A program made the translations under genes and the position numbers. Shown in pieces: positions 10,301-19,081 of a stretch of DNA of 64,000 nucleotides; the stretch's first letter is position 1, and every line of letters begins with the position of its first letter. This DNA comes from Chryseobacterium sp. 52 (GTDB lineage: Bacteria; Bacteroidota; Bacteroidia; Flavobacteriales; Weeksellaceae), in contig NZ_PEEX01000001.1 of NCBI RefSeq assembly GCF_002754245.1, positions 2,646,001 to 2,710,000 on the forward strand, read 5' to 3'. The notes below the pieces were generated by a model, which was not told the DNA's origin, made no database searches, and worked only from the letters and a program-made list of their open reading frames with translations.

Positions 10301-10446
10301 TAGGAAGCTTAATTCATATGTTCTTCAACAGACTCCTCGTTTCCCAACATAGAAAGCAGGAGCTGGTTATTTATAATTTCATGCTGAAGTTTTATAAAAC
10401 ACAGTTAAATAAAACCAATGTGACAAAGGAAATTCCGGTTTTATAA
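7336..10446 (+). CDS. lanB: Full-length class I lanthipeptide dehydratase (LanB)
   Basis: A 1036-residue LanB, the tRNA-Glu-dependent dehydratase that glutamylates core Ser/Thr and eliminates glutamate. The N-terminal glutamylation domain carries the CSRSTPFGLF signature at residues 86-95. The C-terminal SpaB_C/elimination domain spans roughly residues 730-1010, with an FFIRYNENGTHIRLRY block at 796-811 that supplies candidate catalytic Arg/His residues. Both domains are in one chain, as in NisB (about 1000 aa), unlike the split LanB of some Bacteroidota clusters. It is the last gene of the operon and is followed by a strong terminator. The gene symbol is generic. Confidence 0.93.
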   Translation: MNIEFIDKIILRTPVGSIDDLKPIGEIKDISTDGLNFVEKTFTGHFRLALLYATKNLFEEITRALEARDLPEKMFFSYIKYYVRYCSRSTPFGLFSTYGVCDLKESNDPFSVKIEESEICMRISLSYIYELSREINSSKNLWKYSFLYPNQTAYGIGEDIRYNELYIKPYSMNYRLSSVATNDVLEYIFSESGQGIYFEDLSEKLQAEGYESDEVEEYLYELIENNVLLMDIFPSPATNNYVEAFVEKLKKIKDNGEIITIKEKQKTINQIIDEVTQLQAGLKGVIKESEAGTSEKLENLLLNEMQNIDVTSFRNGEAEIGSKVFHNVRNTLLSLSYLNSRRKEKDPSLTGFIDEFKDKYGESELPLLHVIDPELGIFTDRVSSISTPFLDGILFQTGGGKDYKFTEIDEYLFSKYQHALQFGKSEVVLTKDECSKFKPSYSRVFSQTLNCNMTLFKDQQDNTVTAIHGAFGSSAVNNMGRFTHGSEKLQKLAEKIVEIEYSNLHDSVEYAEIVDLPSLRHGNLVVRENYLKDEILINIPAPSDTGRNTIKLSDITISVRSEEVILRNKNTGKIIVPRLSNSHNFQLQNLSHIYRFLSLIQVQWDCSISFSWGFIESFAKFTPRVKIEKVIVKEAAWNLNQTDLTFLKAKEENLFSEFKKFKEEWKIPDRVYLVEGDNKLLFDLSSEVFIRLLVSMISKKGKITLVEDLVKENINVHNTDNKPFYSELIIPVIIQDEKQNFQFNDFSESKAKLSPLSECLYMNIYTGEQQMDSLLKNELFELNGKLFEKDLISNCFFIRYNENGTHIRLRYFIKNYEVYNDLFAHMREAMEKYIEQDIIKAFEITTYKRELERYEYAGIEFTETYFGKESTMVMLLMRELEEIGFEERWLAGTVFIDKLLNKFAYTLDGKIEFFTQLSSQFNQEFNSNKGLTKVITAKYKTSEQSIHDSIGLENKELTSIYTLFDSFLNSFSLDGLLSEKDKQDRSNYVGSLIHMFFNRLLVSQHRKQELVIYNFMLKFYKTQLNKTNVTKEIPVL

Positions 10447-10467
10447 GCAATTGAAAATATATATTAA

Positions 10468-10497
10468 AAGCCCTCCGGATATTCATACGGAGGGCTT
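10468..10497. terminator. Bidirectional terminator between lanB and the GNAT gene
   Basis: Perfect 10-bp GC-rich stem AAGCCCTCCG/CGGAGGGCTT (10468-10477 with 10488-10497) between convergent genes, flanked by short A and T runs on its two sides. Confidence 0.85.
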
Positions 10498-10518
10498 ATT
10501 TTAATAAATTTATTGAAA

Positions 10519-11022
10519 TTAATAGCAGTCAGCTGTATTCAGAAAAAGCTGTGTGTGGCTCTCATTTTCTTTTTTGGCTGTATCATCGTTCACTTCGGTA
10601 AATCCTATTTTTCTGTACAGATTATAAGCTTTTTCATTTTTGTCAGTTACTTCTAAGAAAATACTAACTCCGTTAAACCTTCCGGAAGCTTCATTAATCA
10701 CCGCCTGGATCAGTCCAAAGCCTATATTTTTCCCTTGAAAACTCTCTTGCACATACATCTGGTAAATATGTCCAACTGTATCTTCTTCTTCTTCTTTTAC
10801 AAAAGCGCAGATTCCAATAAGTTCATCATCCGCAAATACTCCCATAATAAATCTGCCCTGTGTCTGATCCTCTATATCACTTTCCATTCTGAATTTTTCA
10901 ATTTTTAGGGCATCCTGATAATTTGCCCCGAATGATTCTGGAAATTTTTCTAAACTTTCCAGCCGGATTGTTCTGTATTTTTTGCTTTCATAGGGTAAAA
11001 GTGTACGATAGCTAATATTCAT
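10519..11022 (-). CDS. GNAT family N-acetyltransferase
   Basis: A 167-residue Gcn5-related acetyltransferase using acetyl-CoA; the acceptor is unknown. Motif A is visible near residues 92-106 (YVQESFQGKNIGFGL, the acetyl-CoA pyrophosphate loop). The C-terminal ..NEKAYNLYRKIGF motif near residues 128-140 is typical of the family. It is convergent with the lanthipeptide operon across a shared terminator, so it is probably not part of it, though acetyltransferases do sometimes serve as immunity or tailoring enzymes. Confidence 0.85.
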   Translation of the reverse strand: MNISYRTLLPYESKKYRTIRLESLEKFPESFGANYQDALKIEKFRMESDIEDQTQGRFIMGVFADDELIGICAFVKEEEEDTVGHIYQMYVQESFQGKNIGFGLIQAVINEASGRFNGVSIFLEVTDKNEKAYNLYRKIGFTEVNDDTAKKENESHTQLFLNTADCY

Positions 11023-11349
11023 ATGAGGTTAAATTTTGGATTATTATTTTGGAAGTATTTATTAAATTTGCGAAAATAATTTTTAAAAAAAATAATTTTT
11101 TTAAATAAAATCAATTATTGTTTTTTTTGAATTAAAATAATTAGAAAGAATGTTTCTAATTAATATTTTGTTTTTATGATTTTTATTCAGCTGAAGGGCG
11201 ATATTTTTGTATATTTATGACAAACTAATGACTAATTCGTTAATATGTCTAATCTTCATTTGTTCAGTTCAGTAAAAGCTGAATAACAGCAAAGTAGGAT
11301 AGAATACAGTAAAAATAACTGATAAATTATATATGAATAACGTCGTACT
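11023..11349. other. Divergent intergenic region with a -7 element for the TPR-HTH regulator
   Basis: A very AT-rich stretch between the GNAT gene and the first TPR regulator. TATTTTTG at 11202-11209 fits TAnnTTTG on the + strand and would leave a leader of about 130 bases before the ATG at 11350. No -33 match at standard spacing and no strong inverted repeat were found. Confidence 0.4.
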
Positions 11350-12801
11350 ATGAAAAAGTTGATAATCCGTATCCTGCGGATGACTATATTATTTATCATT
11401 ATTTCATGCAGCCGGGCATCTACCTATAAGCATACAGAAGACTTTGATTCACCTTTGATCAGGCAAAATAATGAAATGAATTCTTCAGGTGATTTTGAAT
11501 CCCTTGTCAAGCTTAATGGAGAATATTTTAAAAAAGCAGCCAGGATGGGGTATGACGAAGGGAAAGGTCTTTGCTTTCTGAACGTTGCCAATGCCAATTC
11601 TACCGAAGGAAACTATGAAAGAGCACATATTCTTCTGGATAAGGCAGGAGAAAGCCTCAAACATTCTGAAAATAATTTCCACAGGGCAAAATTCTACGAT
11701 AGTTATGCCCATTATTACTCACATCTTAAACAGTATGACAAGGCGATCATTTACAGTGATTCAGCGCTGAATTCTTTGAAAAAAGCACCGGATTCGGAGC
11801 TTAAAAAAAATCTTTTACCCAGAATTTACATCAACAGAGGAACTTATTTTGCATGGAAAGGGCAGATGGGAAACTCATTGAAAAATTTTCACAAAGGACA
11901 GGCTTTGGAAAATTCGGCCTATTCCAACTGCATGGTTGCCCAATATCATCTTTATACCCAAAGACTGGATTCTGCGGGAATATATGCTTTGCGTGCAGGA
12001 GAGATGATGAACCGCCAGAAAACGAGCGATGTTGAAAAATTGTGGATCTATTATACGATAGGGTATTATTATAATGAAATCAACAATTATGATCAAGCTG
12101 AATCCATGTTGAAGAAAGCATTGGAAATGAGTATAAAAATGAGACTTACCTATTCTTTTCAGATAAAAGATGTTTATAAAGCCCTCTCAGACTTATACGG
12201 AAAGAAAAAAAATAAAGAAAAGGCCTATTTTTATCTGACCAGATATTTAGAGGAGGATAGCAGACTGAATACGGCACGGTTTGCGGCGATCAATAAAACG
12301 ACGGACAGCTTTATATCCGAAGCAAAAAAAGAATCAGATAAACGTGAAAATGACTTATGGATCATTGGTATCTTGTCTGTTATAGTCATTTCTGTATTCG
12401 GAATGTCTATCCGGAAAAACATACAGTACCTGAAACTAAAGAAAAAAACGTTGAAGAAAGAAACCGATACGTTAAAAAACAGAGTATACCAGAAGAAGCT
12501 TCAGGAAGTTATTGAACTGGCGAAAAGAAATGATTCTTCATTCCTGATGAAATTTAAAGAGCTGCATCCGGAGTTTATCAACAGACTGCTGGCCATCAAT
12601 CCTGATCTTGAGAATTCTGAACAGGCTTTCTGTGCATTGCTGAAATTGCATTTTAGCTCTAAAGAAATTGCAGATTATACATTTGTTCAGCATAAATCTA
12701 TCCAGCAGAAAAAATACAGAATAAGAAAAAAACTGAATATTGAGGGAGATCAGGATATCTATGAATTCTTTGATCATATCATGAATTCCCCTAATGAATG
12801 A
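11350..12801 (+). CDS. Transmembrane TPR-HTH transcriptional regulator, copy 1
   Basis: A 483-residue protein of a Flavobacteriia family with an unusual layout. A lipobox-like signal (FIIISC, Cys near residue 20) is followed by TPR repeats over about residues 60-300 and one TM helix near residues 336-354. A Lys-rich coiled linker and a C-terminal LuxR-like HTH (about 405-470, with SSKEIADYTFVQHKSIQQKKYRIRKKL) complete it. The TPR domain would face the periplasm and the HTH the cytoplasm, making it a one-component membrane regulator. The paralogue directly downstream shares the whole layout. Target genes and the sensed signal are unknown. Confidence 0.8.
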   Translation: MKKLIIRILRMTILFIIISCSRASTYKHTEDFDSPLIRQNNEMNSSGDFESLVKLNGEYFKKAARMGYDEGKGLCFLNVANANSTEGNYERAHILLDKAGESLKHSENNFHRAKFYDSYAHYYSHLKQYDKAIIYSDSALNSLKKAPDSELKKNLLPRIYINRGTYFAWKGQMGNSLKNFHKGQALENSAYSNCMVAQYHLYTQRLDSAGIYALRAGEMMNRQKTSDVEKLWIYYTIGYYYNEINNYDQAESMLKKALEMSIKMRLTYSFQIKDVYKALSDLYGKKKNKEKAYFYLTRYLEEDSRLNTARFAAINKTTDSFISEAKKESDKRENDLWIIGILSVIVISVFGMSIRKNIQYLKLKKKTLKKETDTLKNRVYQKKLQEVIELAKRNDSSFLMKFKELHPEFINRLLAINPDLENSEQAFCALLKLHFSSKEIADYTFVQHKSIQQKKYRIRKKLNIEGDQDIYEFFDHIMNSPNE

Positions 12802-12888
12802 ATTTAAAAACAATAATTTTTTAATCTGAAGATCGTTTTAAGCTTATATCATATTAAAAAATTAATATAATTAAATATAAATATACCC

Positions 12889-14316
12889 ATGATCCGCTGT
12901 TTTATTTTTGCGTTGATTTTCATGTTAACTTCATGCAATACGGATTTTCATAATCAATATGAAAGAGATTTCGATATTTCTTTAATGAACCGCAATGAAA
13001 AGTTTCATCTTTCCGGTGACTACGATTCTCTTGTCAAACTTAATAAAGACTATTATGAAAAGGCCACCAAAATGGGATATGATGACGGTAAAGCACTTTG
13101 CTACATCAATTTAGCCAATGTAAATATTCCCTTGCAGAATTACCAGAATGCCCATATTCTCTTTAATAAAGCAGAAAAAATTCTCAGAAATTCAGGAAAC
13201 AATATTCATAAAGCGAAATTTTATAATGACTACGGTAGTTTTCAGGTAGAACTTAAAAGACTGGATAAAGCATTCAAATACAATGAAATGGCTTTAAATT
13301 ATACAAAAGGAACAGATGAATCTCCCTTCCAGAAAGAAGTTCTTTTTAAAATCTATTATAAAAGGGGAGGGTATCTGCGGGATAAAAAAGAGTATGAAGA
13401 AGCTTTAAAATATTTTCATAAAGCAGAAAAATTAGATCCCTTAGGGCGTGCAGATTGTGTGATTGGAGATATTTATCTGTATGAACTTCAAAAACCGGAT
13501 TCAGCTGAGATCTATCTCACAAAAGTGGCAGATGCTGCGAATGCACAGGGAAGATCAGATGGTGTTGCTTTGAATGCCAATACTGTTTTAGGAGAATATT
13601 ATATCTGGACCAGGCAGTACGATAAAGCCGAAAAGGTCTTAAACAGGGCTCTTGAAATTAATAAAAAGACAAAGCATATATTCTCTCAATATACCAAATA
13701 TATTTATGCTGATTTTAAAAGTTTATATGAGCAAAAAGGGAATAAAGAGATGGCTTATTACTACCTGCAGGCTTATGTAGAGGAAAAAAACAGATCTGAT
13801 GCAGCCGTATTGAAAGCGATCAACCATGATATGGAAGACTTTATTTCAGATGTAGAGGAAGATTCTCTGCACCACAGGAATAATATACTGATTTTGTGTA
13901 TTACATCTATATCGGCTCTCTTAGTACTCGGATTGTATGTTTGGAAGAGCATAAGACATTTGAAAGGAAAAAGAAAAATACTTAAGCAAGAGGCAGAACA
14001 ACTCAAAAGCCAGATGTATGATACCAGCCGGGAAGAAATGATTGAACAGGCAAGAAAAAATGATCCTTCGTTTTTAGATACTTTTAAGGAAGCTTATCCC
14101 GGTTTCATTGAAAAGGTTTTAGCCATCAATCCTGATCTTGAAAGTTCCGACTTGATTTTTTGTGCAATGCTCAAACTTCATTTTACTTCAAAAGAGATTG
14201 CTACTTACACTCTTGTTCAGCATAGATCCGTACAGCAGAAAAAATACAGACTGCGGAAAAAACTTAATATCCCAACAGAAACAGATATGTATCAGTTTTT
14301 TGACAGCCTGATCTGA
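12889..14316 (+). CDS. Transmembrane TPR-HTH transcriptional regulator, copy 2
   Basis: A 475-residue paralogue of the preceding gene with the same order: lipobox-like signal (FMLTSC), TPR repeats, a single TM near residues 328-347, a basic coiled linker and a C-terminal HTH (SKEIATYTLVQHRSVQQKKYRLRKKLNI). The two proteins align over their full length with many identical blocks (for example the NPDLE and EIA.YT.VQH.S.QQKKYR segments), so this is a tandem duplication. The 87-base gap lacks a terminator, and co-transcription is likely. Divergence is greatest in the sensor half, which suggests different inputs. Confidence 0.8.
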   Translation: MIRCFIFALIFMLTSCNTDFHNQYERDFDISLMNRNEKFHLSGDYDSLVKLNKDYYEKATKMGYDDGKALCYINLANVNIPLQNYQNAHILFNKAEKILRNSGNNIHKAKFYNDYGSFQVELKRLDKAFKYNEMALNYTKGTDESPFQKEVLFKIYYKRGGYLRDKKEYEEALKYFHKAEKLDPLGRADCVIGDIYLYELQKPDSAEIYLTKVADAANAQGRSDGVALNANTVLGEYYIWTRQYDKAEKVLNRALEINKKTKHIFSQYTKYIYADFKSLYEQKGNKEMAYYYLQAYVEEKNRSDAAVLKAINHDMEDFISDVEEDSLHHRNNILILCITSISALLVLGLYVWKSIRHLKGKRKILKQEAEQLKSQMYDTSREEMIEQARKNDPSFLDTFKEAYPGFIEKVLAINPDLESSDLIFCAMLKLHFTSKEIATYTLVQHRSVQQKKYRLRKKLNIPTETDMYQFFDSLI

Positions 14317-14371
14317 TTGCGTGGAAGAATTCCATTCCTTATACTTCTTTAGGAAATACAAGTAACTATTG

Positions 14372-14404
14372 GAAAAAAAAAACTGCCTGATGAAAATCAG
14401 ACAG
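14372..14404 (-). terminator. Left-facing terminator-like hairpin
   Basis: Stem 14383-14391 with 14396-14404 (one mismatch). On the minus strand it is followed by ten T residues. No minus-strand gene lies just upstream, so it may belong to an antisense or small RNA, or serve as a barrier behind the TPR regulator. Confidence 0.5.
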
Positions 14405-14835
14405 CACTCGAAATATTCTCTTTTCATCATATTTGAAAACTAATTGAGAACTTATATTTATACTTCCAAATATGAAGTTTTTATTATAAAATGAGAAAAA
14501 AAACGCTACTACATGAGTACTACATGGTGATTTTTTTTCATTAATTATCAAATTGTGCTTAATTTTTATAATAATGATTAAATGGGTAATTTGATTTTAG
14601 AGTGTTGATTTTTAGATAGATGTGTTTCATTTTTTCTCGTTTGATTTGAAAGGCCTACTTAATTTTTATCATTGCTCCTGTATTTATGTTTCTTTTTCTC
14701 CTTTTTAGATTAAATGTCTTCTTTTTTCTGTGGTAGTATATAAGTAGAGGGCTGATTTTTGGTATTGTTTTTTTTTAATTGGAATTTTGAGCGAAATAAT
14801 TAAATTAATTGTTTCGTTAGTAAAAAATTAGGAAT

Positions 14836-14866
14836 AGCTGCCCGACTTTGTCAGGCAGCTTTTTTT
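14836..14866 (+). terminator. Strong + strand intrinsic terminator without an adjacent gene
   Basis: Stem AGCTGCC/GGCAGCT (14836-14842 with 14854-14860) extended inside by GAC/GTC, followed by seven T residues. The nearest upstream + strand stop is at 14316. Confidence 0.8.
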
Positions 14867-15283
14867 ATATACAGTATAAAGTATCAGATATTTTAAAGGT
14901 CAAAAAGAGGAGGTCATATGAGAAGTTAAGTATAATGAATCCCATATTTAATTTATCTTTTTTTTAGGATTGCAATAGGTATTTTCAATAAATAGTGCAG
15001 ATTATGTTAAGTAAGATTGAATACGGGAGATTTTTAATGATCTGTAATTCAATAAATTGAATTTTGGAAGTATCTGAGTAGTATCTGATTTTACGTGTGT
15101 ATTAAACGAATAATGATAGTTTTATTCACACAAATAAATCATTGTTATTTTGATACACTTATTTCAAAGAAAACAATAATGTATTAAGTTTTATGAGGAA
15201 TGTAGAGTGAATCTGTAATTAATGCAATTCTATTGTGATGATTACCGGAATAAGTTAATTCAACTATTTATATTAGTCTATTT

Positions 15284-18200
15284 ATGAAAAAAAGAATTTT
15301 ACTAGTTTGTGCATTAACGGCAGGTGTTGCCAGTTTTAATGCACAGAGATGGGAACCTGCATCGCAGAAAACATCTCAAATTAGAAAGGAAGTAGAAGTA
15401 AGATATTCTTACAGAGTAGACCTGGCGTCACTTAGAAATACTTTAAAAGATGCAGTGGAAACAGGGAAGAATGCAAAGCCTGTTATTATTTCTTTACCTA
15501 CAGCAGAAGGAAAAATTGAAAAATTTGCAGTATATAGTGATCCTGTTATGGAAAAATCTATGGCAGACCGATATCAGTTGGGATCTTATGTGGGAGTAGG
15601 AGTTGACGATCCTTCCAAATATGTGAGATTCAGTACTGCTCCAACAGAATTGCAGTCTATGATCATCAAGGATGGGGTATTCCAGTTTATTGAGCCTATT
15701 ACTACAGATAAACAGACTTATGGAGTATTCTATAAAACGAAAAGAACGGCAGGTGATCATGGGTTTGAATGTACTACAGAAGAGAAAAACCTTAGAGATG
15801 TAAAATCACTGGAAGCCAACGGAAAAAAAAATCTTTCTAATGTAGGCATTACAAACAGGCCTTCGAGTACAAAATACAGAACGTATAGACTGGCTCTGGC
15901 AACGACAGGAGAATATACCAAAAAATTTGACCCCAACGGAGGAACTGTTAATACAGTAGCTCAGATGAACGCAACGATGAACCGTGTCAATGGTATTTTT
16001 GAAAAGGATTTTGGAATTAAACTGATCATTCAGGATCTTCCAGCTATTATTTATACAGATCCTGCTACAGATTTTTATACTCCTCAAGCAGTAAGTACAG
16101 ATCCCACATTAAACTTACAGTTACAACAAACATTAACGAATATAGTTGGAAATGCCAATTATGATATGGGGCATGTTTTTAATGCAGCAGGTGGAAACGG
16201 GAATGCGGGTTCATTAGGTTCTACATGTGTAGATCCTGCAACTGCAACGACTTTAGCAAAAGGGTCTGCTTTCACTCAGAGTGCTAACCCAATGGGAGAT
16301 TCTTTTGATATAGATTATGCGGCTCATGAAATGGCCCATCAGTTGGGAGGTAATCATACATTTTCACACAATTCTGAAGGTAATGGAGCCAATGTTGAGC
16401 CCGGAGGCGGAACGACTATTATGGCGTATGCAGGGATTACCCACGATAATGTCCAAATGGTGAGTGATGCGTATTTCCATTATAAATCTATCGATCAGAT
16501 CCTGACCAGCTTGGAAGGTAAGCCAGCTTGTGGAACTTCAGAAGAGATCACTGTTAATACCCCCCCTTTAATAGCAGCCCTTACAGCTTATACTGTTCCT
16601 AAAGGAACGGCTTATTATCTTGAAACATCTGCTACGGATGTACAGGGTGATGCACTTAAGTATACGTGGGAACAGAATGATAGTGTATCTGATGAAGCTA
16701 CGATCTCCGGAGATACTGGATGGGGGTACAACGAAGAAGGGGCCTTAACAAGATCTTATTTCGGAACAACAAGCGGAAGAAGATATTTCCCAAGTTTCCC
16801 ATTAGTGATGAACGGAATTTTAACGAATAAAACCGATGCTGCAAATAATCCAAATCCAAGTTGGGAAACAGTATCTTATATCCCCAGAACTTTACATTAC
16901 GCAGTAACTGTCAGAGATGAAAATGCACAAAGACCGATGCTGTCTTCTGCTGAAGTTCAAACTACAATAGGAAGTGATGGTCCGTTCAAATTCAATGGGC
17001 TTACTGCTTCTTCCGTATTATATAAAAATGCAAATAACACCATCCAATGGGAGGTTGCCAACACAAATAATGCTCCATATAACTCACCTAACGTAAAGAT
17101 TGATTATACATCTGACAATGGGGGTACATGGACGGATTTAGTTGCTTCTACACCCAATACAGGGAGCTATATTGCTCAAATGCCAACTACCATTACCGGA
17201 CCGATTAAATTGAGAATATCTTCAATAGGAAATGTTTTCTATGCTGTTTCTCCTTCAGTAACTATTGGGGATGCTCCTACTTCAACAACAAATGCTCCAA
17301 CGGGGGTAGCTGCAATTGATATGGAGATTTTCAAAACAACTGCCAGAGTAACTTGGAACAGTGTGCCGGGAGCAACATATTCAATCAACTATAGAAAAGC
17401 AGGTACTTTAAACTGGTCTAATGCAACAAGTCCTGTAAACTCTGTAGTTCTGACTGGTCTTGAAGACGAAACTGATTATGAAGTGCAGATAGCTGCAGTA
17501 GTAAACAGCGTTTCTGGAGCTTTCTCTGGTAATTATGCACTTAAGACAAAAGGTCTTAAGACAGGTGTTGATTATTGTATCCTTAATTCAGGACTATCTA
17601 ACTATGCCGTAATTAGAGGCATAACTGTTGCGAATATTGTTCACGATGATCCTACATTCAGAACATATAAAGATTTAAGTGAAAATTCTTCTAAAATAAT
17701 TAATTTGACAAAAGGAACACAGTATAGTTTGGCAGCCGTAATTTTAATGGCATCAGGCTATGGTAGTCTGCCTGCAAGACCTGTTAACCTATCAGCATGG
17801 ATTGATTATAACAGAAACGGGCAGTTTGAGGTTTCAGAAAGAGTAATTAGTGTAGGTGGAAATTCTCCGGTAGGAAGTGTTGCTTTTCCAGCACAATCCT
17901 TTACGGTTCCTGCAAGTGCTTATTCCGGAAATAAATTGTTGAGAATGAGGGTTATTGCGAAGTATGGAACAGCTGTTTTAGATAGTACATGCGGAAAATT
18001 ACCTTCAGGAGCAGGAGGGATTATGGATTTTTCAGTGAAAATCACAAGCGGATTAGCCGTAGACGATGTAAATACTCCAAAATCAACTGAGATATCTATC
18101 TATCCAAATCCTGCAGATACTTTTGTAGAAGTTAAAAACCTGAAAGGAAAAGCTGATTACAGCATTTATAGTGCAGATGGAAGATTAGTGCAACAAGGTC

Positions 18201-18310
18201 AGACTGATGGCAACAACAGAATTAATGTTGCATCATTGATCAAAGGAATGTATGTGATCACTCTTAAAGATGATAAAAACACATACAACACTAAGCTTAT
18301 CAAAAAATAA
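15284..18310 (+). CDS. Secreted M12B/reprolysin-like zinc metalloprotease with T9SS sorting domain
   Basis: A 1008-residue secreted metallopeptidase. It has a signal peptide (about residues 1-20, ending NAQ), a propeptide-like N-terminal domain and a catalytic domain with the metzincin motif HEMAHQLGGNH (H348, E349, H352, H358). A fibronectin type III-like domain lies near residues 675-760, followed by a GEVED-type domain near 830-920. The C-terminal type A T9SS sorting domain starts at about residue 935 (SIYPNPADTFVEV) and ends TKLIKK. It should be exported to the medium or cell surface via T9SS and degrade proteins. A monocistronic unit with its own terminator. Confidence 0.93.
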   Translation: MKKRILLVCALTAGVASFNAQRWEPASQKTSQIRKEVEVRYSYRVDLASLRNTLKDAVETGKNAKPVIISLPTAEGKIEKFAVYSDPVMEKSMADRYQLGSYVGVGVDDPSKYVRFSTAPTELQSMIIKDGVFQFIEPITTDKQTYGVFYKTKRTAGDHGFECTTEEKNLRDVKSLEANGKKNLSNVGITNRPSSTKYRTYRLALATTGEYTKKFDPNGGTVNTVAQMNATMNRVNGIFEKDFGIKLIIQDLPAIIYTDPATDFYTPQAVSTDPTLNLQLQQTLTNIVGNANYDMGHVFNAAGGNGNAGSLGSTCVDPATATTLAKGSAFTQSANPMGDSFDIDYAAHEMAHQLGGNHTFSHNSEGNGANVEPGGGTTIMAYAGITHDNVQMVSDAYFHYKSIDQILTSLEGKPACGTSEEITVNTPPLIAALTAYTVPKGTAYYLETSATDVQGDALKYTWEQNDSVSDEATISGDTGWGYNEEGALTRSYFGTTSGRRYFPSFPLVMNGILTNKTDAANNPNPSWETVSYIPRTLHYAVTVRDENAQRPMLSSAEVQTTIGSDGPFKFNGLTASSVLYKNANNTIQWEVANTNNAPYNSPNVKIDYTSDNGGTWTDLVASTPNTGSYIAQMPTTITGPIKLRISSIGNVFYAVSPSVTIGDAPTSTTNAPTGVAAIDMEIFKTTARVTWNSVPGATYSINYRKAGTLNWSNATSPVNSVVLTGLEDETDYEVQIAAVVNSVSGAFSGNYALKTKGLKTGVDYCILNSGLSNYAVIRGITVANIVHDDPTFRTYKDLSENSSKIINLTKGTQYSLAAVILMASGYGSLPARPVNLSAWIDYNRNGQFEVSERVISVGGNSPVGSVAFPAQSFTVPASAYSGNKLLRMRVIAKYGTAVLDSTCGKLPSGAGGIMDFSVKITSGLAVDDVNTPKSTEISIYPNPADTFVEVKNLKGKADYSIYSADGRLVQQGQTDGNNRINVASLIKGMYVITLKDDKNTYNTKLIKK

Positions 18311-18391
18311 AATGAGATGCTTCCGATTCAAAGACAGATGATTTGTCTGTCCTGAAATGGAGACAAGATTTCATGGTACCTTTTGTGAATG

Positions 18392-18420
18392 AAAGAGTCC
18401 GGTATTGTTCCGGACTCTTT
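18392..18420. terminator. Bidirectional terminator between protease and VOC genes
   Basis: Perfect 11-bp stem AAAGAGTCCGG/CCGGACTCTTT (18392-18402 with 18410-18420) between convergent genes. Confidence 0.88.
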
Positions 18421-18436
18421 CTATTTTATCATTTTC

Positions 18437-18814
18437 CTAATCGATAGGTTCCCACAATTGAATTTTGTTTCCTTCAAGATCCAGTATATGAAGAAACTTT
18501 CCATAATCATAGGTTTCAATAGCATCCAGGATCGTGACATTCTCTTTTTTCAATTCCTCTACCAGTGCTTCCAGATTTTCTACTCTGTAATTGATCATGA
18601 AATCCTTTTCAGAAGGTTCAAAATATTTTGTATTCTCTGCAAAAGGGGCCCATTGTGTCAATCCTTTTTTGGTAGTATCTTCACTTTCACGCCATTCAAA
18701 ACTGGTCCCGTAAGGACTGGTTTCAAGGCCCAGATGAGTCTTGTACCATTCATTCATCGCATTTGGATCTTTAGATTTGAAAAGGATACCTCCAATTCCT
18801 GTTACTTTTTTCAT
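18437..18814 (-). CDS. VOC family (glyoxalase/bleomycin-resistance-like) protein
   Basis: A 125-residue single VOC-fold protein. It begins with the family's typical GIGGILFKSKDPNAMNEWYKTHLGL segment and ends FLHILDLEGNKIQLWEP, where the Glu of IQLWEP is the usual metal-ligand position. Such proteins are metal-dependent dioxygenases, isomerases or binding proteins; the substrate is unknown. A 148-codon open frame on the opposite strand is a shadow of this gene. Confidence 0.88.
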   Translation of the reverse strand: MKKVTGIGGILFKSKDPNAMNEWYKTHLGLETSPYGTSFEWRESEDTTKKGLTQWAPFAENTKYFEPSEKDFMINYRVENLEALVEELKKENVTILDAIETYDYGKFLHILDLEGNKIQLWEPID

Positions 18815-19081
18815 GTCTATTTTTTTAATCGTTAATGTATGATTCAGTTGAGAAGCTGATCAGTGTTTCTCTTATTTTCAAATATATGTAAAACTTTTCA
18901 TCGGAATATTCTTTTGATTTTAAATGATAAGCTTTTCTGTAGGAAATAATGTAAATGATCATGGAATAAAGGGCATTGGCTTGAGGAAAATACAATTCCG
19001 TGATTTGCATACAGGATTCGTGATTCTGCAAACTTGATCTTCACTATTTATTCTGAATTTTGTACCCATAAAATTAACAAT

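Larger units (their letters stand above)
14317..15283. other. 967-base AT-rich gap with isolated terminators
   Basis: No protein gene is supported here. It contains a terminator-like hairpin facing left (14372-14404) and a strong + strand terminator (14836-14866) about 500 bases after the last + strand gene. A second small hairpin (14792-14801 with 14807-14816) lies just before that terminator. The last 400 bases are AT-rich with short repeats (AGTATCTGA twice near 15070-15090) and must hold the promoter of the M12B protease gene, but no exact TAnnTTTG was found close to it. Confidence 0.6.

Noticed and set aside
14906..14929. AGGAGGT followed by ATG, Arg, Ser, stop
   Set aside because: A rare perfect Shine-Dalgarno-like sequence, but the frame is only three codons. 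Chance in a purine-rich spot.
18389..18835. 148-codon frame on the + strand opposite the VOC gene
   Set aside because: Antisense shadow. The minus-strand frame has the VOC family motifs and a normal start.
18825..19031. 68-codon minus-strand frame between the VOC and aldo/keto reductase genes
   Set aside because: No recognisable family, AT-rich, and it occupies the promoter region of both neighbours.
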